Part shown: positions 25,652-34,004 of the stretch, one piece after another | Numbering within the stretch: the stretch's first letter is position 1 | Layout of the letters: every line of letters starts with the position of its first letter | Source of the DNA: Streptomyces flavotricini | Lineage (GTDB): Bacteria; Actinomycetota; Actinomycetes; Streptomycetales; Streptomycetaceae | Direction: 5' to 3' | DNA length: 64,000 bases | Assembly (NCBI RefSeq): GCF_020639365.1 | Contig: NZ_JAINUL010000001.1 | Location: 2,307,951 to 2,371,950 of the forward strand | The notes under the pieces: model-generated | The model's database searches: none | The model's input: only the letters and a program-made list of their open reading frames with translations | Told to the model about the DNA's origin: nothing | Position numbers and translations under genes: made by a program

Positions 25652-26158
25652 TCAGCGCTCGGCGATCGCCGGGGCGGCGGTCCGGTGCAGGACGAGCCGG
25701 GTGAGGAGTCCGCTGCCGAGACCGGCCACGAGCGCGAGGGCCGCCCACCACATCGGGTACGGCGTGAGGCCGAGGGCCGCGTCGAGGGACCAGTCACCGG
25801 GTCCGGTGGCGGCGAGGGCGGCGGCGGTGCCGATGAGGACGAGCGGGTACTCGTATCCGTCGTTCTGCACCCAGAGGCCGTGGCGCCATTTCACGGTGAG
25901 GGCGACCGTCATGACCCCGATGACCCCGGTCGCGGCGAGCGGGGTCAGGAGGCCGGCCGCGAGCAGCAGACCCGACCCGATCTGGCCGCCGCCCGCCGCC
26001 AGGGCGGTGAGGGCACCGCCGCGGAAGCCGTCGGCGCGGAACTCCTCGGTACCGCCCTCAAGTCCCTTGCCGCCCAGGTGCGAGCTGATCTTCTGCACAC
26101 CGTGGCCGGCGACGAGCAGTCCCACCAGCAGACGCAGGATCAGAATGCCGGTGTCCAC
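25652..26158 (-). CDS. DoxX-family membrane protein
   Basis: 168 residues with four hydrophobic helices, starting at GTG 26158. The first helix carries the family pattern LLVGLLVAGHGVQK. DoxX proteins are small membrane subunits linked to redox and thiol stress. Only 5 bp separate it from the isochorismatase-like gene, without a clear ribosome site, so translation is probably coupled. Confidence 0.88.
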   Translation of the reverse strand: MDTGILILRLLVGLLVAGHGVQKISSHLGGKGLEGGTEEFRADGFRGGALTALAAGGGQIGSGLLLAAGLLTPLAATGVIGVMTVALTVKWRHGLWVQNDGYEYPLVLIGTAAALAATGPGDWSLDAALGLTPYPMWWAALALVAGLGSGLLTRLVLHRTAAPAIAER

Positions 26159-26163
26159 AGGGG

Positions 26164-26826
26164 TCAGCCGGCCGCGTGCGCGCCGATGACGCTCTGCGCG
26201 TACACGACGCCCAGGCCGTACGCACCCGCGTGGGCCTTGACGATCTCCATGACCGCGCCGTACGACTCCTGGCGCGCCCAGTCGCGCTGGAGTTCCAGGA
26301 GCACCTGTACCCAGGTCACCGGCACCGCTCCGGCGGCGATCATCCGCTGGAGCGCGTGCTCGTGGGCGGCCGGGCTGACGCCGCCGGAGGCGTCGGAGAC
26401 CACGTACACCTCGTATCCCTGCTCAAGCGCGGACAGCGCGGGCAGCACCAGGCAGACCTCGGTCCACAGCCCGGACAGGATGATCTTCTTGCGCCCGGTC
26501 GCCTTGACCGCCGCCACGAGCGCCTCGTCCTCCCAGGCGTTCATGGTCGTGCGGTCGATGGCCTCGTGCTTGGGGAACACCTCGGCGAGCTGGGGCAGCA
26601 GGGGCCCGGAGAACGATTCGGCGGCGACCGTGGTCAGGACGGCCGGCACATCGAACGCCTGAGCCGCCTTGGCGAGACCCACGGTGCTGTTGATGATCGC
26701 GGCGCGATCGCCGCTCCCGGTGCCGAAGAACATCTGCGGCTGGTGGTCCACGAAGAGCATGACCGAGTTGTCGGGCGTGAGCAGATCCTTGCTCGGGGCG
26801 GCCTGCACCTTGTTGATGTCGAACAC
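26164..26826 (-). CDS. Isochorismatase-like hydrolase (YcaC group)
   Basis: 220 residues from GTG 26826, preceded by GAGAGGA. The catalytic Asp lies in LFVDHQPQMFF and the nucleophilic Cys in SGLWTEVCLVLPAL. The RTTMNAWED segment is typical of YcaC. The family hydrolyses unknown amide-like substrates. It is the rightmost gene of the putative island and forms an operon with doxX. Confidence 0.9.
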   Translation of the reverse strand: MFDINKVQAAPSKDLLTPDNSVMLFVDHQPQMFFGTGSGDRAAIINSTVGLAKAAQAFDVPAVLTTVAAESFSGPLLPQLAEVFPKHEAIDRTTMNAWEDEALVAAVKATGRKKIILSGLWTEVCLVLPALSALEQGYEVYVVSDASGGVSPAAHEHALQRMIAAGAVPVTWVQVLLELQRDWARQESYGAVMEIVKAHAGAYGLGVVYAQSVIGAHAAG

Positions 26827-27186
26827 GAGGAGTCCTCTCGAAGCAATCGGTGACGTGCCCGCCGCGTCCGCGGCTCGGCACTTCTGCAAGCTACGAGCGA
26901 CCCGACCGACCGGGTTGACCTCCTGCGCCCAGGGGTTGGCACGACAGCGCACAACCGGTCAAGGACCAGAGCCGCGCAGTGTCGCGGGCGCGAACGCGCG
27001 AGGCTGCGACGCCCAGCACACTCGCCCCGAGACTCCTCAGGGACGGTACGTAACCACACCCCAACCCAACGAAGGACCGCCTCACTAGCGGAAACACCGC
27101 CAGGAACGGGCTGTGGCTGGGGAGAATCCGGGGAGAATAGAGGTCCGGTGGGGAGCGGCTGGGGAGAATCGACCACGCAAAACGGC
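26827..27186. other. Gene-free right end of the putative island
   Basis: This 360-bp stretch holds no convincing gene on either strand. The part near 26827 must contain the minus-strand promoter of the isochorismatase-like gene. The part near 27119-27169 holds three ggggagaat copies. It ends at the second corA core. Confidence 0.55.
27119..27169 (+). repeat. Three ggggagaat repeats next to the right border
   Basis: Copies at 27119-27127, 27130-27138 and 27161-27169, with a ggggag half copy at 27150-27155. A related ggggagaa lies at 1728-1735 by the left border. Such short repeats on either side of a core resemble arm-type integrase sites, which is inference. Confidence 0.45.
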
Positions 27187-27315
27187 ATCTACGGCATGAA
27201 CTTCGAGACGATGCAGGAGCTGCACTGGGCGGCGGGCTACCCGTTCGCGATCCTGCTGATGGCGGTGGTCTGCACGAGCCTCTACGTGATCTTCAAGAAG
27301 CGCGACTGGCTCTAG
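27187..27315 (+). pseudogene. Detached corA 3' end (remnant)
   Basis: 43 codons including the stop encode a CorA C-terminus: GMN motif, second membrane helix and FKKRDWL tail. There is no start, no upstream frame and no first helix. By eye, 31 of 42 residues match the end of the corA at 376-1548. Its codons are host-like (ctg, gtc, atc, aag), unlike the present corA end. It therefore looks like the original corA 3' end displaced 25.8 kb by an insertion. The first 21 bases are identical to 1420-1440. Confidence 0.8.
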
Positions 27316-27373
27316 CAGCAGCGTCTGTTGTGCTGTGCGGTCGTCGGCGGCAGGCCCGCGGCGGGGGCGGGGG

Positions 27374-28178
27374 TTAGCAAGGTGGGGACGAGCCCTTTTG
27401 GCGGGTGAGGTCGCGGTTGTACAGCCACCCGGTCGTGTTCGTTCCGTCCACGCGCACGTACGTCCACTGGTTTCCGTACGAGTTGACTACGTAGCACTGG
27501 TACCAGAGCTTCGTGCCGTCCTTGACCAGGGCGCCGGCGGGGCACGGTTGGTACGGCGCGGTCAGCAGGTGGTGGTCGCCGGAGATGTAGCCGTAGGTGC
27601 CCGGATTCGGGTCGCTGTGGGTCCAGCCGGCGCAGCCCGTCGGTACGGGGGTCGGCCGGGCCGGGGCGGGCGGGGACGCCGTGGTGGATGGTGACGCCGC
27701 GCCCGGCCGGCCGTCGTCCGCCGGAGGGCCGCCGCCGGTCACCGGCGTCGGGGCCACGGCCCGCACCCGGTCGCCGCCGCCCGAGGTCATGGCGTAGGTG
27801 ACACCACCGCCGGCGGCGAGTACGACGACCGCGACGGCCATCGCGACGCGACCGCGGCGCCTGGCCCGGTCCACGGTGGCCGAACCGGCCCGCGCGGTCG
27901 TGAGCGGCTGAGCCGGCGGGTGGGCCGGCCCCGGTACCTGGGGTTGCAGGAACGATTCACCGGCGAACGCAGGCGGTGGTCCGAAGCCGGGAGCCGGGGC
28001 GGGCGCGAGCACGGACGGCGCGAGCACGGACGGCGCGGTCGGCGTCGGCCCGATCCGAGCCGGCGGGACGGCGCCGGCCGCCGCCGCCGCGGGAGGAGCC
28101 TGCGGGGCGGGCGGTGCGGCGGGAGCCTGCGGGGCTCGGGCCTGAGTGGCGGGCGGGGCGGCGGGGGTCCGGCGGGGG
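27374..28178 (-). pseudogene. Transmembrane and extracellular half of the Ser/Thr kinase, in a shifted frame
   Basis: This frame continues the kinase of 27787-29088 but is out of phase by one base. It carries a Pro/Ala-rich linker, a transmembrane helix (RVAMAVAVVVLAAGGGVTYA), a Thr/Pro-rich stretch, and a C-terminal Cys-containing SH3-like domain (WYQCYVVNSYGNQWTYVRV). The phase change falls at two runs of five G (28163-28167, 28174-28178 on the plus strand); one added base would join the halves into a protein of about 570 residues. Real mutation, sequence error or programmed slippage cannot be told apart here. Confidence 0.75.
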
Positions 28179-29088
28179 TCTGCGCGGCACGTGGTGCCGC
28201 GGGAGTCTGCGGGGCGGGCGGGGCGGTGCCGGTCGCCACCGCTTCCAGCATCGCGCGGGCCTGGTCGGCGGTGGGCCGGTTCTCCGGCTCCTTCGCCATC
28301 AGGGCCAGCAGTACGGGACCGAGCGGTCCCGCCCGCCGGGGCGCGGGCAGCGGTTCGGCGACGATCGCGGCCAGCGTGGACCACACGGAGGTGCGGCGGA
28401 ACGGCGAGACACCCTCCACCGCCGCGTACAGGGTCATCCCGAGCGACCAGATGTCCGAGGCCGGGCCGGGCTCCCTGCCCTGCGCGCGCTCCGGCGGCAG
28501 GTAGTCGAGCGAGCCGACGAGCTGGCCGCTGCGGGTCAGCTTCGCCATCTCCTCGTCGCCGGGAGCGTGCAGGGTGGCGATGCCGAAGTCGGTCAGCACG
28601 ACCCGGCCGCCCCGCTCCAGCAGCACGTTGCCCGGCTTCACGTCCCGATGCAGGATGCCGGCCCTGTGCGCGGCGTCGAGCGCGCCCATCAGCTTCGCGC
28701 CGATCGCGGCGGCCTCGTACGGGTCCAGCGCGCCGCGCTCGGTCACCACGTCGTCGAGCGAGGGACCGTCGACGAGCTCCATCACGATGACCGGCAGCCC
28801 CTGCTCCTCGGTCACGTCGTACACCGTGACCACGCCGTCGTGCCGGATGCGCGCGGCGGCCCGCGCCTCGCGCTGCATCCGGCTGCGCATGTCGGCCAGT
28901 TCGGCGGGGGTCGCGTCGGTGTAGGCCCGCAGCAGCTTGACGGCGACCTCGCGGCCCAGCGCCTCGTCGACCGCCCGCGCGACCACTCCCATGCCACCGC
29001 GGCCGACCAACCCGGTCACCCGGTAGCGCCCCCCGAGTACCTTGCCGACCAGGTAGCCGTCCTTCGCTTGCCCTGATGACACCGGCAC
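27787..29088 (-). CDS. Serine/threonine protein kinase, frame lost in the linker
   Basis: GTG at 29088 follows ACGGAG. The kinase domain (residues 20-280) is complete: GRGGMGVV loop, Lys51 in VAVKLL, HRDVKPGN with Asp149, DFGIA with Asp167, and APE-like PPERAQ. After about residue 305 the open frame becomes an Arg/Pro-rich read-through of the wrong phase, and ends without a membrane segment. The membrane anchor and sensor domain lie in the other frame (27374-28178). It is downstream of the HEAT-repeat gene and fxs genes in the same direction, so it may belong to the same locus. Confidence 0.82.
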   Translation of the reverse strand: MPVSSGQAKDGYLVGKVLGGRYRVTGLVGRGGMGVVARAVDEALGREVAVKLLRAYTDATPAELADMRSRMQREARAAARIRHDGVVTVYDVTEEQGLPVIVMELVDGPSLDDVVTERGALDPYEAAAIGAKLMGALDAAHRAGILHRDVKPGNVLLERGGRVVLTDFGIATLHAPGDEEMAKLTRSGQLVGSLDYLPPERAQGREPGPASDIWSLGMTLYAAVEGVSPFRRTSVWSTLAAIVAEPLPAPRRAGPLGPVLLALMAKEPENRPTADQARAMLEAVATGTAPPAPQTPAAPRAAQTPAGPPPPRPPLRPEPRRLPPHRPPRRLLPRRRRPAPSRRLGSGRRRPRRPCSRRPCSRPPRLPASDHRLRSPVNRSCNPRYRGRPTRRLSRSRPRGPVRPPWTGPGAAVASRWPSRSSYSPPAVVSPTP

Positions 29089-29205
29089 CGCACGCTCCGT
29101 TTCCTCACCGGCCGTCCGTCGACGGCCTGACGGGACCCAAGCGTAAAGGCATGATCGTCAGGGGCAGGCGGGCGTGGCTTCCTCGTTCCTCGTACGCCGC
29201 CCAGA

Positions 29206-29228
29206 GGCGACCGGCGACCGGCGACCGG
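29206..29228. repeat. 7-bp tandem repeat (ggcgacc x3)
   Basis: Period-7 repeat ggcgacc just after the stop of the HEAT-repeat gene, between it and the kinase. Function not evident. Confidence 0.5.
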
Positions 29229-29235
29229 GAGGGCG

Positions 29236-32200
29236 CTACTCGGGGTCGGCGGTCGTGATCCGTGCGAGGAGGTCGGTGTACGGGGAGCGTTTGTCGGGGC
29301 GGGCGTGGGCGGCCGCGTGTCGGAGGGCGGGGATCGAGGGTGCTCCCATGACGGTGAGCCCCTCGGCCGCGGCCTTGCGGACGGCGGGGTGGGGGTGTTC
29401 CAGCAGCCGGGTCAGGGCCGGGATCGCGGGTGCCCAACTCGCGTGGGAGAGCGTACGGATCGCCGTCCGCACCAGGTCCGGCTGCGGGTCGTCCAGCAAG
29501 ATCGACGTGTGGCGCAGATGGGTCTGCCGGTCCAGCATGGCCCGCGACGTCCGGTGGGCGTGGAGGCGGACCTTGGGCCTGGGGTGGTGCAGCAGCTCAC
29601 CGATCAGGTCCCGCAGGCCGGGGTCCCGGTCGGGGTCGGGGCCGCCGTGTCCCTCGGCCAGTCGCGCGAGTGCCCGGCGTATCCGGGTCGGGTCGCCGGT
29701 ACGGGCCTGGTCCAGCAGTTGCCGCCGGGACGGGGTTCGTGACGTCCCCGTCGACGCGGCCGGGGCGGCGTCACGGAGGGCCGCCAGCACGGCGGCGTCC
29801 TGCCGTGCGGCGTCCGGGCGGCGCAGCGGACCCTCGACGAGGATCAGTCCGTCCGCGAGGTCTTCGCGTCCTTCGGCACGCAGCCGCCGACAGGTCTGCG
29901 TCAGCGCGGGGGTGCGCAGCAGGGGACGCCCGCGGAGCAGGTCGAGGAACCCCCAGGCACCGGCGTCGAGCCGGGCGCCGAGGTGCTCCGCCAGTACGTC
30001 GGAGGGGACGTGCCGCAGCGCCCGCCCGGCCGCGGAGCCGCTGGACGGCGGGTCGTGCTCCCACCAGTCGAGCAGCAGGGGGACCAGCGGTTCCAGGTCC
30101 CACGGGTCGAGCCGGCTCGCCACGAGGGCGGCCCTGTCGTGCAGGACGCCGTCCGCGCGGAGTTCCGTCTCGCCCATGGAGTTCAGCGCGCGGGCCAGTT
30201 CGGTGCCGACGGGTACGTCGACGGGTATGTCGACGCTGCCGCGCAGAAACGCTCGGAGCACGGGAAGCGCGGTCTCCGGCTCGGGCCACTCCAGGAGTGC
30301 CAGGGCCGCGGTGCGGCGCCGATCGGGGGCGGGTGCCCGCAACATGGCCAGGAGGCGCTCCCGCAGTGCGGCCGAACGGGGCTGGTCGAGGTCGTCGGCG
30401 CGTACCGTCCGCGGTCGCGGCGCCGTCGCGTACGTGGTCTCGGCGATGGTCCAAGGTGGTGCGTCGAGCGGCTGGATGTCCGTCATCCAGTCGACGAGGG
30501 CCGGGCGGACCTCGGGGCCGGCCGAGGCGTGGACGTCGATCAGCGCGCTCAGGCGCTCCCGGGAGCCCGGGACGCCCTCGTGCGTCCCTCGGAGTCGGCG
30601 CAGCCGCTCCAGGGCGCTCGGCGCGCGCACGGCCGCCTCCAGCGCGGCGCGCCACGCGTCGGCCCCGGCATCGACCCCGGCCGGCGAGGTCGCGGCAGGC
30701 GACCGCGGGACGCCGAACGCCTCCCGCAGTACGGCGGTCTCGGCCCGCCAGGGGTCCGCGCCCAGCCGGGCCGAGGCGAGCGCCCGCTCGAGGTCGGCGC
30801 GGACCAGCACCGCGCCGAGGCCGCGGAGCAGCGCCAGTACGGACCCGCCCCCGGGGGCGGGGGGCAGCGCGCGCACCGCCTCGGCGACGGCCGGCTTCAG
30901 AGCCGCCGGGACGGCCGGCGCGGCCGCTTCGAGTACCGTGACGAGGTCGTGCCGCTCTCCGGCCGATGCCTCGTCGAGCCCGTCGAGCCCGTCGAGCCCG
31001 TCGAGCCCGTCGAGCAGGACCCCGGTGGACCGGGCGAACGCCGTCAGCTCCTCGGTCGTCCACGGTGCGGGGCAGAGCCGCAGAATGAGGCGCAGTACGC
31101 GGCCTCGTACGGCGGGGTCGGAGCCGGCCAGGCGGAGCCAGTCCGCCAGCATGGGCCGCAGCGCCCGCAGACGGGCGGGGTGCGTCCGCCCGTGCCGTTC
31201 GGCCACGCGCAGCGCGACCGACGGGTTCCAGCCCCGCACCGTCAGCGACCTGACGTCCGGGTCCTCTCCCGAGTCCGGCGCAGGCCCCGGCGCGGCGGGC
31301 GGGGTGATCCCGTGCCGGGCCATGGCCGGCGCCAGTTCCTCGACCGTCCCGGAGGCGAGGCCGACCCGGCCGGCCGCCACCAGGGCGAGCAGGGCCGGCG
31401 CGACCCGCGATGCCTGGTCGTCCAGTGCGAGGACCGAGCGCGCCGCCAGGGTGCGGTCGAGGCCCGCCAGCAGCAGCTCGCGGGCCCGGCCGTCCTCGCC
31501 GTGTTCGGCGGCGGCGAGGACGGTCGCCGGGTACGCGTCGCCCAGGACGGCGCGCAGCGCCTCGACGAGCGAACGGCGCAGGCCCGGGTTGTCGTGGCTC
31601 CCGAGCCGGCGGAGCAGCGCAGGTACCACCGTGGGCGTGCCCGCCCGGACCAGCACCTCGGCGGCTGTCTTCCTGATGTTCATGTTCGGATGGTCGAGAC
31701 ACACGGCGATCGCGGTGGAGGCCCAGCGGGCCCGCGCCTGGCCGAGTGCGAGCAGCGCCTGCCGGACGGTCTGGACGTCCTGGGCTGCGGTCAGCGCGAT
31801 CAACGTCGCCGACAGCGCCTGCGCGTCGTCCCCGGTGACGTCGCGGGCGAGCAGCGCGATCACGTGCTTGCGCACGTGCCGGTCGCGGTGGCGCAGCAGG
31901 CGGTGCGCCCGCGCGCGGGTACCCGCGTAGGGGGCCCGGAGCAGGAGTTCGAGCAGGATCGCCTGCTCGGCGCCCGACCGTCCGGGCCGGTCCAGCAGGT
32001 CCAGGGCCAGGGTCGCGACGAGTGCGTGCCCCGCTTCTCGGGCGGTCGCCGCGTCGAGCAGGCAGGACGGCCTGATCCGTCCCCGCTCGTGGAGCCGGCG
32101 GCCCAGGCCCTGGAGGGCGTCCAGGATCTCCTGGGGTACGACGGGCTCCCCGGCCGGCCGGCCGCTCTCGCCTCGCGGGGAGGCTGCGTCCGGTTCCCGG

Positions 32201-33900
32201 GACCGCGCCAGCTCGGCCACGACGCGAAGGAGCAGGTCCGCGATGACCGGCAGGGTGCCGGCGCCGCCGTGCGCGGCCAGTCTGCACAGTGCCGCCGCCG
32301 GTTCGTCCGGGTCCAGGTGGGAACTCAGGAGGGCCAGTTCCCGCTCGTCCGGGCCACCGAGATCCGTCGCGATGCGGGCCGGCAGATCGACGGGATCGAG
32401 ACGGACGAGGAGGGCACGTCGCCGTGACGGATCGTCGGTCAGATGCCACAGCACCTCGAGGGCGCGGCCGCGCACCGCGCGCAGATGCGGAGCGATCACG
32501 CCCGCGCCGTCCGCCGCGGCGAGACCGAGCCCCGCCTCCAGCGTCTTCGCGGTCCGGTGCCCTCCGATGGCCTCCAGAGCCTCCAGGGCCGCCGCGGGCG
32601 CGGACGGGAGGAGGGCGATCACGGCCTCTTCCGCCGCCACATGGCGCAGTGCGCGGATCGCGTCGAGGAACGGCCCCGGCGCGGGGGCCGAGGGAAGCGC
32701 CCGCGTGATCGCGTCGCCGATCGGCAGCCCCGTCCCCTGCCCGGCGAGGGCGACCAGCAGCGTGAGCCGCCGCGGCCAGCTCGGATCGTCGGCGTCCGCG
32801 TCGAGCAGTACGCGGAACATCGCCTGCCGGCAGGTGAACAGGATCGTGGCGATCTCGTGGGCCGGGATCGAGTGATCGGCCAGCGCCAGGCCGATGAGGG
32901 CCGGGACGTGTGGTTCGCCGGGGAAGTGCCCGCGCCGGTGGAGCCCGCGCAGGCAGGCCACCGCCGGCCCGCCGAACAGCAGGGGGTCCCGTGCGGCGAT
33001 GGCCGTCAGTGCGCCGATGTCCGCGCGGTCGGCCAGGTCACCGAGCAGTTCCATCGCGCGCCGGCGAAGCGCCGGCGGCAGGTCCGGATCGGCGACGGCC
33101 TGGCGCAGCAGGCCGCGGTGCCCGTGACGGGCGGCAGCCGCGATGGCTGCATCGGCCACCCCGGGCCTTGTGGTCACCGCGTCGGCGGCGAGGAAGGGAG
33201 AGAGGAGTCCCGGCGGCAGGGGGTCCAACGCGGCCCACGGCTCGGCGAGTTCACCCAGCGCGGCGGCGACGACGTCCGCGCCGTCGGCGCCGAGCAGGCC
33301 GACCGCGTACCCGCGAACCCGCGCGGGGGCCAGCAGGCCGGCGTGCAGTCCCTGCCGGGCCAGCCGCAGTGCCGCTGCCTGCAACACCGGATCACCGCTG
33401 TCCGCCAGCTCGTTCACGAGCCGGTCGGGCCGGTGCGCGCGGGTGACGGTCAGTTCCCGCACGGCCTGGTACAGCAGTTCGCCCGCGGGCTCCTCGCGGA
33501 TCACCGTCGGCTCGTTCAGGAGCTCGGCGCGCAGCCAGGCGATGCGCACCCGTACCGGCAGCTCGGCCGTGCGCCACGGCGGTCGGCGGAGCCCGCGGCG
33601 GTACGGGCCCAGTCGTTCGTGGAGCCGCGCCAGGACGAGCGCCGCCTCCGGCGGTCCCTCCACCACGGTCGGCAGCAGCCCCGCGAGCTCGGCCGTCTCC
33701 TGGTCTTCGCACGGACGGCCCGAGGTGACGCGCTCGTGCAGGAGGACCAGCCCCAGGTGTCGCAGGCGGGGATCGTCGTGCCGGACGAGGAGTCCGAAGA
33801 CGGCCGGCGGGCAGAGCCGCGCGTCGAGATGGCCGGCCAGCCGGCCGACGTCGGCCCGCCGCAGCGCGTCCCGGAACGGTTCGTCCGCCGTCGTGATCAC
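29236..33900 (-). CDS. Giant HEAT-repeat protein
   Basis: 1554 residues, almost wholly alpha-helical repeats. Repeating units show the HEAT pattern of hydrophobic helices ending in D-x-x-x-x-V/R-x-x-A, clear near the C-terminus (PAIPALTRLLEHPHPAVRKA) and around the middle (HPNMNIRKTAAEVLVRAG). No enzyme motif, signal peptide or membrane segment is visible. HEAT solenoids are protein-binding scaffolds. The GTG start at 33900 has no ribosome site; a TAGCAT box six bases before it would allow a leaderless message. It follows the HEXXH gene by 104 bp in the fxs direction. Its role there is unknown. An in-frame nonamer repeat gives (GLD)4. Confidence 0.85.
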   Translation of the reverse strand: MITTADEPFRDALRRADVGRLAGHLDARLCPPAVFGLLVRHDDPRLRHLGLVLLHERVTSGRPCEDQETAELAGLLPTVVEGPPEAALVLARLHERLGPYRRGLRRPPWRTAELPVRVRIAWLRAELLNEPTVIREEPAGELLYQAVRELTVTRAHRPDRLVNELADSGDPVLQAAALRLARQGLHAGLLAPARVRGYAVGLLGADGADVVAAALGELAEPWAALDPLPPGLLSPFLAADAVTTRPGVADAAIAAAARHGHRGLLRQAVADPDLPPALRRRAMELLGDLADRADIGALTAIAARDPLLFGGPAVACLRGLHRRGHFPGEPHVPALIGLALADHSIPAHEIATILFTCRQAMFRVLLDADADDPSWPRRLTLLVALAGQGTGLPIGDAITRALPSAPAPGPFLDAIRALRHVAAEEAVIALLPSAPAAALEALEAIGGHRTAKTLEAGLGLAAADGAGVIAPHLRAVRGRALEVLWHLTDDPSRRRALLVRLDPVDLPARIATDLGGPDERELALLSSHLDPDEPAAALCRLAAHGGAGTLPVIADLLLRVVAELARSREPDAASPRGESGRPAGEPVVPQEILDALQGLGRRLHERGRIRPSCLLDAATAREAGHALVATLALDLLDRPGRSGAEQAILLELLLRAPYAGTRARAHRLLRHRDRHVRKHVIALLARDVTGDDAQALSATLIALTAAQDVQTVRQALLALGQARARWASTAIAVCLDHPNMNIRKTAAEVLVRAGTPTVVPALLRRLGSHDNPGLRRSLVEALRAVLGDAYPATVLAAAEHGEDGRARELLLAGLDRTLAARSVLALDDQASRVAPALLALVAAGRVGLASGTVEELAPAMARHGITPPAAPGPAPDSGEDPDVRSLTVRGWNPSVALRVAERHGRTHPARLRALRPMLADWLRLAGSDPAVRGRVLRLILRLCPAPWTTEELTAFARSTGVLLDGLDGLDGLDGLDEASAGERHDLVTVLEAAAPAVPAALKPAVAEAVRALPPAPGGGSVLALLRGLGAVLVRADLERALASARLGADPWRAETAVLREAFGVPRSPAATSPAGVDAGADAWRAALEAAVRAPSALERLRRLRGTHEGVPGSRERLSALIDVHASAGPEVRPALVDWMTDIQPLDAPPWTIAETTYATAPRPRTVRADDLDQPRSAALRERLLAMLRAPAPDRRRTAALALLEWPEPETALPVLRAFLRGSVDIPVDVPVGTELARALNSMGETELRADGVLHDRAALVASRLDPWDLEPLVPLLLDWWEHDPPSSGSAAGRALRHVPSDVLAEHLGARLDAGAWGFLDLLRGRPLLRTPALTQTCRRLRAEGREDLADGLILVEGPLRRPDAARQDAAVLAALRDAAPAASTGTSRTPSRRQLLDQARTGDPTRIRRALARLAEGHGGPDPDRDPGLRDLIGELLHHPRPKVRLHAHRTSRAMLDRQTHLRHTSILLDDPQPDLVRTAIRTLSHASWAPAIPALTRLLEHPHPAVRKAAAEGLTVMGAPSIPALRHAAAHARPDKRSPYTDLLARITTADPE
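30973..31017. repeat. 9-bp microsatellite inside the HEAT gene
   Basis: gtcgagccc occurs four times in tandem (30973-31008), then gtcgagcag. It encodes repeated Gly-Leu-Asp in frame, so copy-number change would lengthen a loop without breaking the gene. Confidence 0.75.
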
Positions 33901-34004
33901 CGTCGGATGCTAACGGGGTCGTCCTCCGCCCCACCAGCGGGATCCGCCCGGTGCGCCCCGCACCCGTGGACGCGCCGGTGCCCGCACGAGCCCGTACGCC
34001 GTCT

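Noticed and set aside
29174..31930. 918-codon plus-strand open frame opposite the HEAT gene
   Set aside because: Ser/Arg-rich low-complexity shadow of the HEAT protein frame; no domain or ribosome site.
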